Of a DNA stretch of 64,000 nucleotides, positions 45,151 through 56,146 are shown in pieces. Position 1 is the first letter of the stretch, and each line of letters starts with the position of its first letter. Under the pieces are notes generated by a model. The model saw only the letters and a list, made by a program, of their open reading frames with translations. It was not told where the DNA came from and made no database searches. The stretch comes from Cordilura impudica (taxonomy: Eukaryota > Arthropoda > Insecta > Diptera > Scathophagidae). A program made the position numbers and the translations under genes. Location of the stretch: the NCBI GenBank assembly GCA_963682025.1, contig OY821518.1, forward strand, positions 11,491,600-11,555,599. The letters run 5' to 3'.

Positions 45151-45580
45151 TTTTTAATTTCTCATTTCTTATTTTTCATTTTTCAATTTTTCATATTTCA
45201 TTTTTCGCTTTTTATTTTTTTATCTTTTATTCTGAATATTTCATTTTTCATTTTTCATTTTTCATATCTCATTTTTTATTTTTTATCCTTAACTTTTTAT
45301 TTTTCATTTCGTATTTCTCATTTTTCAATTTTTATATTTCAGTTTTTGATTTTTCATTCTTATTTTTCATATTTCAATTCTTATTTTTCAGTTATCATTT
45401 TTAATTTTTTATTTTTTATATTTCATTTTTTATTTTTAATTTTTTATTTTTCAGTTTTGATTTTTCATTTTCTATTTTTCACTTTTTATTTTTCATTTTT
45501 CATATTTAGTTTTTCATTTTTTATTTTTCATTTTTAATTTTTTTTTTCCATTTTTGATTTTTTATTTTTCATTTTACATA
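45151..45580 (+). repeat. pyrimidine-rich TTTTTCATTTTT array
   Basis: Same array type as in copies A and B. Phe-rich open frames over it are not genes. Confidence 0.88.
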
Positions 45581-45715
45581 TCATAATTTTTTCGCCAATA
45601 TAATCGTAGGTCACACCGATTTTGTCTTACGGCTCAAATGTTACGCTGTTTTTGTGATTGTATTGTGAAATAGAAATTTACCCCTGCGAGTATAGATATT
45701 TAAACATCAAAAAGC

Positions 45716-46217
45716 CCTTGGTACAAACCTAATTCGGAAACAATAAAATCAGTTAATTTACATTTCATCTACGTGTCCGATAATAACAGCCTCTAACTTT
45801 TCCAATTCCTCGAAGAATATTGCCAAAGAATCTAAATTCAAAGACATTATAAAGGCTTTAAGAGCAAAAACCTTTGATACTAGAGACTAAATGTTCATTC
45901 TGAGTTACAATGCTCAGTTTTTAATGCAATTTTGTAAGATCTGACTACCGAAGGTGGTTTCATATCTGTGCTTGTGCTCTCTCCAAATGGCAGCTGCTCT
46001 ATTTTAGAGCAGCTCAACGGTCAATAATATTTACATTAAAAATCATTATAAAATGTTTCAACTTGTTTCAGAAACATTTCACGCGTAATATGTTACAACT
46101 TTTTATAATACCGGGCCTCAGTGGACATGACGGGAGCGATATACCAATTGAAGAGCGGTTATAAGGACCTGAAACGTGCTTTGAAGTATATAAGTCTACG
46201 GTATATATATATTATAA
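45716..46217. other. non-coding stretch
   Basis: No gene or repeat recognised. Confidence 0.35.
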
Positions 46218-46585
46218 CTAGCAAATTCCAGCGCTCGAAAATTGAGTGCAATTTCTAGACAGCTTTATTTTTCAACTTAGCCAATTCAAAAACCAACACT
46301 CTTATGATATATTATTATTGTGAATGAAGATAACAAACTCATTAACAAACATATTAACAAATTTAATAAAACACACGTAGCATTTGTATAATTTTATTAT
46401 GTGTTAGAAGAAACTGTAAATGCAATTTACTCAAAATAAAAGAGAAAATTTACAAATCTGTAAATCTGCAAAATACCTAAAAAGATATACCTTTCAAATG
46501 ATATACGTTTGGTCAAAATCGGAATAAAACGGTAGAACAAAACATCGGTCACAAGAAATCGCCTAGCCTATTAATATTATAGATA
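46218..46585 (+). repeat. CTAGCAG-family interspersed repeat
   Basis: CTAGCAAATTCCAGCGCTCG to CGCCTAGCCTATTAATATTA. Confidence 0.8.
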
Positions 46586-47358
46586 TGTATACTATAAATA
46601 TACAAATAGTTTATATAAATTAACTAATGTACACTGTCCCATATCGGGCGCTCTAATACTTATAATAATTTAGTTAATTATTTTTAAATATGGATATGTT
46701 CAATATAATACCGTTCTAATAATATTGCTACTATGACTATAAAATTGTACAATAAAAAATAATATAAAAAACATTGCTTATAAAAGTTTACTTCAAATTT
46801 GTAGTCTAAGAGGTAAAGAACAAAAGGAAATTGGCCTTACTCGGTAAGCCACCAAAATTTATTAATATTTACATTTGAAAGTAAATTTTTACATTTAGAG
46901 AAAATATCTCTGCTGAATCTACTATTCTCTACTGTCAGTTGAATATCAAATATATTATTAATATTTGCCCTCCTATAAATATGATAAATTATGAGAATAA
47001 CACTATTGTTTTGAATATATCCTTTTCTATCGAGGTGTAGGAAAGCTTCTGGGGTGATATACCCACTTATTAGGCATGGAGTTATATAAGTGAGTTTATT
47101 TATTTAAAGTCTATAACAAATAAAATAATGAAGATTTAATTATTTAGATATATAATAATTTTACGTTTCAAAGATTCTTTATTTTCGGACGAATCTATGA
47201 TGTGGTAAATTATATTATAGTTTTCACTTGTGGAAATTCGAACTTTAATTCATTGATTCTAGCTGACGATCGAATACCATTTTGTGTTCGACTTCGCAAC
47301 ACCACCAATAGTAGTAAACAAAGGAGAAGACACACCCAGAGTAGAATCTAGCTCGGCT
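46586..47358. other. non-coding stretch
   Basis: No gene or repeat recognised. Confidence 0.35.
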
Positions 47359-47790
47359 TCAATATTCGTTGAAGTAAAAGTGTTGAATTATATAATTTTT
47401 CCCATTTTCAGAAATTGAAAAGTAGACGATCTTCTTTTGATATGCATAAAACATATTTTTTATAAGGTTGAAACTTTTCACGTCAGGTACGGTTCTTCTG
47501 AGACTGCCCATGTACTGCGGCAAAGGCATACATTGATACACTCTCTTATAGGAAGTCATTAGTTCTTTCCAGAAGTGATATTCGGCTTCTTATATGAATT
47601 CTTAAAGACCACTTGTGGAACATCACTGAAAATGAATTGCATGTGTGTCGATGGCATCCTAAAAAAGATACGGAGTATTTATCACTAATATCAGTAGTCA
47701 ATAATAATGGGCTCTCATAGCAATTTCCGGCTAATTTAACCAATTGCTTTTTATCAAGAAGTTGATTTTCTATGCAATAAGCGGGATAAG
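47359..47790 (-). other. unrecognised coding-like stretch
   Basis: On the reverse strand two overlapping frames (47743-47546 and 47559-47359) have less AT-biased composition and a mixed residue make-up (LAGNCYESPLLLTTDISDKY; QCMPLPQYMGSLRRTVPDVK), unlike the low-complexity frames elsewhere. The first frame stays open upstream to about 47790. They could be one decayed gene with a frameshift near 47550. I do not recognise a family and assign no function. Confidence 0.25.
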
Positions 47791-49222
47791 CGTTACAGTT
47801 GAAAAGAAATTCTTTTAAGATTTTAAACAGATGACACTGCTTAGAATTTTACCAGTTTTTCAGAATAATACACAATTCCTAATATTTATTACCAGCAAAT
47901 CGATAATAGAAATGTAGGCGAGAATTTGCATATAAATTAGTTTCGAATCTGGAAATCATAAATTTGATTTGTAAACCTATTTAAATATTGGCCATAATTA
48001 GGCTATGTTAGTCAACAATTTTAAAGATTCTGCAGATCATAAGCTTTCATTTGATATATGCTGAGAAAATTCCTAGTTAGTTAAAGCAATTTTGGCCAGA
48101 AATTTCTTTATGACTTTCTATTCCTCACGTTCTCAATCACACAATTCAGGGACTTAAATAAATCATTCGAATACAAAAATTGGTAATTCATTAAACAAGG
48201 TAAGGTGGTAGTTGGTCTTATATCTCTATATAATGATTATACAATTTGATAAAAATGATTATTTAATTAAAAAGAAATTCAGGTTTTTTCTGTTCATGAT
48301 ATATAAGAAGGAAACACCTAACGTTAGCAAAAGTTAAAATTTTGTGAATTTTTGTTTTGGCAACACAGTTAAAATCTTTTTATTAAAACCAATGATACAT
48401 TATAGTGCAACATTCGGGGAATGTGCTATAAAATTTTCAGGAAGAAATATTACAAAATACGGCAATGGAAGGAATTATTCGGAAGCGTCTCGGAAAAAGG
48501 TAGACTTGCGGTGCCCCTCATAACTGGATAATCTGAAAAAAAGATATCTAAGTTCTTTCGTTAGATAATTTTAGATTTTTTTTAGATTTTTTAATCATCC
48601 TTTATTTACGGGTTTATTTCATGATATTACATTTTCAGATATTATCTATTAGATATTACAACAATTAATAAAAAGTATCATATGATATTAATTACATATT
48701 TTATTTTGAAGTTTTTAAAGGTAAAATTTGGGCGAAAAACCTTTATATGAGGAAAAGAGAGAAAGTTCAAATATTTAAGGGAAATTTACATATCATAAGT
48801 ATGTACATATGTTTACAAAAGAATTATTTGTTATAATAATCCATCATAAACATATAATTTCCTATTTGATGAGTTACTGGTTGGCTGGTCTGGATTCTCA
48901 GCATTCTCTTATCAGTGGATAAGTAGAGTTTTCGTTTTTGTTGAAATAAATACTTAGAATTGAGTCTTTTGATAACGCTAATAATATTTTCGTATCCTGT
49001 GTCCCTATGTAGGCTTGATGTAGGAGTTCATTAGATAATCGCTTTCCCCAGGTAACGCTAAAACTTCAGTTTTTCACTATTTGGAAACACTTCAAAGTAA
49101 AAAACGGGATTTTCGCGGGAATAAATCGGCTAATTTGTTAGTGTAAAATAAAAAAAAATATTAACAAAATTTGAATAATCTAATCTAATAAAACTCTTTC
49201 TTTCCTTATGCATCTGAGCTTT
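47791..49222. other. non-coding stretch
   Basis: Nothing recognised. Confidence 0.35.
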
Positions 49223-49905
49223 GAATCTCTTCATGACTGTGCGTGACACAACGTGACTATTTTAAAATTAATCTTTGGTGACAACAAGTCTATGGACCAA
49301 GTTTAAGATTGATGGGATGAGGGGAAATGGGGCTTAAATCACTCCGTGCCTGGGCGTGACTGTGCGTGACAATCTTTAAGTTAATATTTGGCGACAACAA
49401 GTCTGTGGACCAAGTTTCAGATTGATTGGATGAGGGGAAATGGGGTTTAAATCACTTCGTGGCTGTGCGTGACTATGCGTGACTGTGTGTGATTATCTTA
49501 AAATTAATCTTTGGCCACAACAAGTCTATGGACAAAGTTGCAGATCGATCGGATGAGGGGAAGTGAGGTTTTAATCTCTCCGTGACTGTGCCTGACTATT
49601 TTAAAGTTAATATTTGGTGACAAGTCTATGGACCAAGTTTCAGATTGATTGATGAAGGTGAAATGGGGTTTAAATACTCCGTGACTGTGCGTGACTGTAA
49701 GTGATTGTGTGTGACTATCTTAAAATTAATCTTTGGAAAACGTTTCGGATCGATCGGATGAGGGGAAGTGAGGGTTTAATCTCTCCATGACTGTGCATGA
49801 CTGTTCGTGACTGTGCGTGACCACTCCAAAATTAATCTGTAGTCACAACAAGGCTATAAGCCAAGTTTCAGATGAATTGGATGAGGGGAATGGTGTTGCT
49901 CCATG
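49223..49905 (+). repeat. tandem repeat of ~110 bp, six units
   Basis: Units open with (A)AATCWCTYCGTGACTGTGCGTGAC and continue TTAAAATTAATCTTTGG, CAACAAGTCTATGGACCAAG, TTTCAGATTGATTGGATGAG. Starts at about 49223, 49336, 49449, 49573, 49672 and 49778. A small GTGACTGTGC sub-repeat at each unit head varies from one to four copies, which explains the uneven period. No coding frame is conserved. Confidence 0.88.
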
Positions 49906-50267
49906 GCAGATAGACAGACAGAGAGTATGAGTTAAAAGAAAGACTTGAAAAAATACTCACCAGCGTTACCTCGTAAATTATGTACAGATATAGTGTTGTA
50001 AATTTCAAAGGGATCGGTGCAGTAGTTGAGAGGTTATGAGAGGCACCTACTTTGAAAACGTGAGTTGTGGGAAAAACGCTTTAAAGTTTTCTGATGCGCA
50101 GAGTCATGTATGGGACTCATGTATTTGCTCAAACCCCTGTATCTTCATTAGCTTTGCTCCTATTCATCTCAAGTTTTCACACCATATTTTGTAAAGATTC
50201 TCCATTTAGAATATCAAACACGCAAAAAATGCAAAAAGGAGTAAAAATCTTACCCCTTTAAAAACAA
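49906..50267. other. non-coding stretch
   Basis: GGCAGATAGACAGACAGAGA at 49906-49925 resembles a GTCY proto-microsatellite. Nothing else recognised. Confidence 0.4.
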
Positions 50268-50720
50268 AACTAGTTAGAATATTATAGTCGTTCTATATCG
50301 ACTATATGATACTACACCCTTAAAGACTCTTTCTCTTAGGTCCATCTAATTGGATATTGAAAATAATGATTAACTAAATTCCAGTAACATTGTTTATAAT
50401 TTTTTTGCCTTTGGATATAAAAAAGTTCATAATTATATGGGACCTAGCTCGACCAATCCCGACCATATTTGGTACAGTACTTTTTGCTAAAACAAGACGG
50501 GACAAATTGAGAAAATTCTGCTTTATATGGGGACTTTGATTCAGAAGTTTCCTACGGGATTTATTTATTTTTTTTTTTTTCGTAAATGTAATAAACATAC
50601 ACCGATATGACTATGAATGCTTGGCTACCTGCAAGGGGATTAAGTCTGAACATGCACCGACTTTCTCCAATTTTAATAGAGTTCGTTTCGTCAAAATATA
50701 TTCTATTCTAGATGTAATTT
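50268..50720 (+). repeat. diverged mini-me-like repeat
   Basis: AACTAGTTAGAATATTATAG, then a decayed palindrome (GTCGTTCTATATCGAC), TATGATACTACACCC, and a TTTGGTACAGTACTTTT block that parallels the TTTGGTAAAGTCTCTT of intact copies. The 3' half is missing. Confidence 0.6.
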
Positions 50721-50914
50721 TCAAATCTAAATATTAATAATACGTGAAGGAAAATTTTTTCTTCCCTTTATATGCAAAATGCGGGAATGGAGGAGTGTGA
50801 AATTTGGCATAGTTATAGCTCGTATGGAGGAGAAGTGCAGAATGATAAAATCTACGTATAATACGTGTTAAAGATATATTAAATTAAATAAAATAAAATG
50901 TTAATAATAAATAA
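50721..50914. repeat. dispersed segment shared with 34580-34690
   Basis: TTTGGCATAGTTATAG and GGAGGAGTGTGAAA are the inverse of the segment near 34620-34680. It borders a CTAGCAG-type element at both sites. Confidence 0.5.
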
Positions 50915-51886
50915 CTAGCAGAGCCCAGCCCTCGAAATTCGAGTGCAAATTCTAGGAAACTATTTTATCATTCAGTTTATTTCTTTCAATTTTTTTTAAT
51001 CTATTTAATTCATTTAGTTTATTTTATTATAAATATTTGTTGAACACACAGAAATAAAGGCCACCTTGTATGTCATCTTAAGGTATTCAACTTTTAAGCA
51101 ATTCACAATTCAACACAGGGTATGTGTTATGCAATTATTGTAATGAAATTTCTACGTTAACTTTCGTGTTGCATAATGTAAAGTTGATTGTGCACGCATA
51201 ACTTTCCTCAAACTAAACGAATTTAAACAGTTAATAACTCAAAAGGAAGAGCTTGATCCAATGACTTGTGCTAATAACCTTCGTTAATTAGAATCTTGAA
51301 AAAATTGAATGTTAAGTTGATTGTGCACGCATAACTTTCCTTAAAATCAACGAATTTAAGCAGTTAATAGCTCAAAGAGCTTGATCCACTGAGTGTTCTG
51401 AGAGTGAAACGATCAAGATCCATTCATTAGAAGAGGAGCTATGAGAATTCGAATTGCTTGAGTGAATGTGTCCCACAAGAAATGTACAGGAAAGAATCGC
51501 GTTTGAGTATAACTTGAGTAAGGTGGGAGTTGAGTAAATGTCAATGATTAATGACATATCTGTGTCTAAATACCTTTCATAAAAAAAATTAAGGAAATCG
51601 GCCGGATAGAACATCCAGATGGACTGACTTTAGTCTTCATAATTTTTTTTAATATACAAGATTTTATAAGAGCCTTAAAGGTAGATAAATAAATTTTAAG
51701 CAAATCACAATTCATCGAATTTCAATATAATTCATTAGAATTGCCTGTAATTGCCATTCCTTTATGTTCTTATAAAATTATTTATTATCATAAATTTTTT
51801 ATATATATAGATTTAAAAAAAACTTGAAAGAAAAAATAAAATTTCCTCAAATTTGCACTCGCATTTCGAGTGCTGGGTTATGCTAG
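50915..51886. mobile_element. foldback variant of the CTAGCAG family, 972 bp
   Basis: The left end CTAGCAGAGCCCAGCCCTCG (then AAATTCGAGTGCAAAT) returns inverted at the right end (ATTTGCACTCGCATTTCGAG, TGCTGGGTTATGCTAG). The inside has a direct repeat of ~85 bp with period ~132 bp (AAGTTGATTGTGCACGCATA at 51181 and 51313). No open frame resembles a transposase. Confidence 0.75.
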
Positions 51887-53726
51887 TATGTGGGTAATTC
51901 GGCTAAAGAGATGAATACACATATTTGCTTCAATAGTTTTTTTCCTTAATGGATTGTCAAATTTGTCAGATCACTTATTGTTGCAACACTTAAATTTCCT
52001 ACTGGGTTCATGTAGAAATAAATCAATTTACCCGAATGAATGATATGAAATAATGTTAATTAAAATAGTCTGAATAACTTTCATGTAAATATTAAATTAA
52101 AGAAAAAAAAAAAGTAAATCAACATTTTGTAATTTATCCATGCGTTACAATTGCTGTCAAAAGTAGCAACCAAGCTACAGATACACACGTGATTAAGGCA
52201 AATGAAAATATTAACGATACTTTAGAAAATCTGTCTACAATGTCAATGAAAGCATAACGAGAGGGTGGAGATCTTTAAAGAATTATTACAATTGCTAAAA
52301 TGAAATCTGTATTTCAAATAAATATTCCTCTCATTAAATACATGCTGGATATTCTTATTAAAAAAAAATACTGTGGCGCCTACTATTTTAAATAGTCAAG
52401 TGTTAAGTGATTGCCCTTTAGAACTACTGAAGGAGTGAGTACTTTTACATATACTCGTATAAGATGAGAATAGACCACATTAATTTTTAAGGCATCATCA
52501 TTTTTCTTATTACTTCATATAAATAAATAAACAATTTTTATATATTTTCCAAATTTACATATGGTTTTGTTAGGAAAAACATATGCTTCACTCTGTCTCT
52601 GTCCTCAACTGCTGCCATTCTCGCATATGAATGGCATAGTGTCAAATGATTTATGTCATACCTAATGACAGATTGATCGTAATTTTGGAAAAATAATATT
52701 TTCAAATTTTAGTTTTATTTTACATTTTTCAAATTTTATTTTTTTTTTATTCTTAAATGTTGGGCTGTTAATAATTATTTCACTTTCGGAACTAATTTTT
52801 TGACATTTTGGCACACGCCTCTTGATTTTAGTTTTATTTTTTTCAAAACACCCATTTTCATTCGTGTTTGTAAAATTTATTATCGCCGAATGTATGTTAA
52901 TGATGTGATTTTGTAGAGATTTTAAACTTTATTTTCAGTTTCAGCCGATAAAACTAATTGCTTTTTAATATTGTTGTTATTGTTTTACTACAATTCGTTG
53001 TCTCCTCTTTGACCTAAAGGCCTTAAATTCCTATGAATTTTTTTTTTCTTGTAGTTGTTATTATTTTAATAATGTGTGAAAATTTTAATTTCTTTTTTAG
53101 TTTGAGAATGTTATTAGTAAGTTTTTGTTGTTTTTTTGTGCTTGTAGTTTTAAAGCGATATTGATTAATTACTTGAAAATATAGGGCGTTAATGATATTT
53201 TTGTACAAACAATATTTAGTATTTCTAGTAAAACAAATTTGTTTTGAAAGTACGTTTTAAAATAACATTCAGTTAAATAAGATGAATTATTGTAATTAGT
53301 TTTGGAGTAAGAGACTTATGAGTGAAACAAATTTTGAAAAATATTAATTCAAAACTTTTTGAAAATGAAATATGCAAACTAAGGAGTAGTTCATCTATCT
53401 GTTACAGATTTTTGGTAAAAATATTTTTGCTGTTATCACTAAAATCTGTCTATCTAAAAAAAAGGTTGTTAAATAAGATTTGAGTAAAAACAAAATTTTA
53501 GCAAAAGTAAATTTTTTTTTTTTAAATTTTATTTATTTATTTTAAAATTCATGTTTTCTATTACAAAAATTTTTAAACTTTAAAAATTAGTTTTTTTCGT
53601 TAAATAAACATTTTTTTGTACACTGTAAAAAATTTACATATATAAAATATTATCTTTGAAGAATTTTCGACACAATTTGTGAAAAAGAGTTTGTTACACA
53701 TATGAAAATACCATATTAAATATAAA
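51887..53726. other. unannotated non-coding stretch
   Basis: AT-rich. No gene, RNA or repeat family recognised. Confidence 0.4.
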
Positions 53727-54086
53727 CTAGCTGATTCCAGCACTCGAAATTTGAGTGCAAATTCTAGGAAATTTTATTTTTTCATTTAATAAAGACCCAA
53801 AGGTATGCTTCAATTCAACTCATTTTAAATGAAGAAAACAAACTCAACACATTAACAAATTTAATAAACACACACATAGCATTTTATAATTTTATGTATG
53901 TGTTAGTAGCATCTTCAAACGATCATAACTCCAAAAAAATATTCCAGACGATGAAAATCTGTAAGTCTGGGTAACAGCTAAATAGAAATACCTTTCAAAT
54001 GATAAATTTTTTGTCAAAATCGGGGTAAAACTGTGAAACTTACATCGGTCACAAGAAATCGCCTTGCCTATTAGTATTATAGATAC
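53727..54086 (+). repeat. CTAGCAG-family interspersed repeat
   Basis: CTAGCTGATTCCAGCACTCG to CGCCTTGCCTATTAGTATTA. More diverged than the other copies. Confidence 0.78.
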
Positions 54087-54099
54087 CGTATTTGATATA

Positions 54100-54730
54100 A
54101 ATTGACCACCACATATGCGTTTGTGCAGATTTTTGTGACTCACAAAAATATTGGACCTAAACTCACCTTTTACTGTACATATCGACCAGAAATCCACTGC
54201 CCGGTCGTCTGCCTGCTTGTCCGACATAAAAGCTTACCAACCATAGAACGAAATTTTTGAATTGGGTAAAAATCGGTATATGTTTAAATCTAGCCCCCAT
54301 AAGAGTAACCCCTATTAGATCAACTAAGACGGTCGTGAGATCAAAATTATCGGTAATATTGGATATGTGTGTGTATCTACATTCCTCACGAATCAGTAGT
54401 CCAGAAACAAACCTTGTAGGGCCATTTTTAGTCATAGTCCACATATCAAGCCCATTCTCTATCTTCTCTTAAAAAACAAAAATATTGCATAGATTTTTTT
54501 GAAATTTGGTTTATATATGTTTTTGTGAATGGTAAGAGACTTTACTAAATATGTTAATGATCGCTATATTTTTTGACCTAGTCCCCGTATAAACACAACA
54601 TCATATATGAACTTTTTTAAATCGGCAATCCACAAATTTATAACAATAGCAGTAAAATTTAGTTTATGCTGATTTTTTATATCCAGCAAAGTTGGACTCA
54701 AGACGCTCTCTCGAAACGCATGATTTTTCG
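54100..54730 (-). repeat. diverged mini-me-like repeat
   Basis: Reverse copy of the subfamily with CCGGTCGTCTGCCTGCTTGT (decayed GTCY run), TCTAGCCCCCATAAGAGTAA and TTTAGTTTATGCTGATTTTT. Its 54341-54730 part is duplicated at 56147-56545. Confidence 0.6.
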
Positions 54731-56146
54731 AAACTTACTTATTTCAATAGAGGATAACTGTAGCTTTTAGATCGTGCAATTTAATTGTAATTCTACTAAT
54801 GCGGTCCCAGAACCGAATAGGGTATACCGAAGTAAAATATGTTCTGGATAAAACTTTTTTTAATTTTTGAAAGTTGGGATTTATTGCAAAAAATTAATTT
54901 TTGCCGGATAGCGATCAACCACTTCCCGAACTCAAAAGAATATATTGTACTATGCCTAAAATATTTTTCCGACTACGTGCAGTCAAAAAGGTTCTTTCGG
55001 ATCTCAACATAAAAGAGTCTCCGGGATCGGATGGTACACCAGCATTAATGCTGAAACAGTGCTCTTCGACGCTATCCACTCCATTGGCCAACCTTTTCAG
55101 GCTTTCGTACCGTGCGGCAGTCTTTCCTTCTTGTTGGAAGGTTGCTAATGTCCAATCAATCCCTAAAAAGGGCGAGAATAATAACCCTGAAAATTACCGT
55201 CCAATTGCAACCTGCTCTGCGCTCTCTTGTGAACTACCTAGATGCCAACTCACATCTTAATGATCGAAAGTATGGCTTCCGTAGTAATCGTTCCACGGGA
55301 GACCTGTCAGCTCTACTTTCTGAGCGCTAGAGTCGATCCATTCACAATATTGACGAAAGTAAAGTGGTTGCTATGGATATATTCAAGGGCTTCGATCACA
55401 TGTGGTATTTGCATTTATTGCATTTACGGTGGGCAATGACTTCTCTCGATTTATATCGAGTTTGGAGTCTCATATAATGAGTTTCAGCTTAATTCAGGGA
55501 TACTCCAAGATTACGTTATTTCTCCTTCTCTTTTCCTTATTTTTCGTAGATGCCAGCAGCATTTGTCTTTCATTTTCTTTTAATTTTAGGCCAAACCTCT
55601 TGGAGGTTGGGGACAATCTCGGAGTGGAGTATAGTGAATAATGTTGATTTTAATACGCTGAAAACTCAATGTTGTATGTTGATCCATAGGGCCATGGATT
55701 CAACAATGTCATCTGTATTATGGGTGATATAACTATTGAGGAATCCGATACTCTTGATGTTCTCGGCGTGAGAATTCAATGTGATGTTCGTTGGAACGAG
55801 AATGTTTTTCAAGTTTCGAAAGAAGCATTCAAGTGTCTTGGTTTTCTAAAATGGCCCAAAAATAAGTTCACTCCTTCTGATCTCCTTAAAATCTACACCA
55901 CTTACATCCGACTGAAAATGGTATACATTGGCATTGGCGCTCATCAATGACAGTAGGGTATCCAACTTTGTTGACGAATTGAAGCACTGTTCTATAGATA
56001 CTACCATGTTCTTCTCAGATTATCGAACTTACTCCAAGTGACCGAGTTTCAGTTCGATCTACCCGATACTCTAGTAGATCAAATCCGTTTATAGTCTATT
56101 GTCCAGTTGACCGCAGAGGTATTTCCTGACACTTATAATCTATATA
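54341..56146. repeat. tandem duplication, unit 1 (~1.8 kb)
   Basis: Opens with ATCAAAATTATCGGTAATAT at about 54341, which recurs at about 56147. The two units stay parallel through the mini-me piece and the LINE relic. The spacing between matching points grows from about 1806 to 1834 bp through small gaps. Confidence 0.88.
54905..56140 (+). pseudogene. LINE reverse transcriptase relic, unit 1
   Basis: Reads DQPLPELKR, AVKKVLSDLNIKESPGSDGT, FPSCWKVANVQSIPKKGENN, PENYRPIATCSAL, YGFRSNRSTGDLSALLSE and, further on, VSKEAFKCLGFLKWPKNKFT. These are RT palm/finger and thumb blocks. Frames change several times. A ~33 bp in-frame block present in unit 2 (KVMESMINFHL) is deleted here. The catalytic FADD has become FVDA (about 55545-55560). 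5' truncated. Ends where the duplication junction cuts the C-terminus. Confidence 0.85.

Larger units (their letters stand above)
42060..45715 (+). repeat. composite array repeat, copy C, carrying two insertions
   Basis: 5' unit AATCATGCGAGCCCGATCAC to CTGCAGGGGCTCTGCTAAG (42071-42163), a mini-me repeat (42169-42902), the remainder of the 5' unit (ATTTATTATTTCAACCGGTT), a 2.2 kb CACTG element (42940-45150), the TTTTTCATTTTT array (45151-45580), and the 3' unit (CAATATAATCGTAGGTCACA to GAAATAGAAATTTACCCC). Copies A and B supply the uninterrupted order. Confidence 0.78.
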
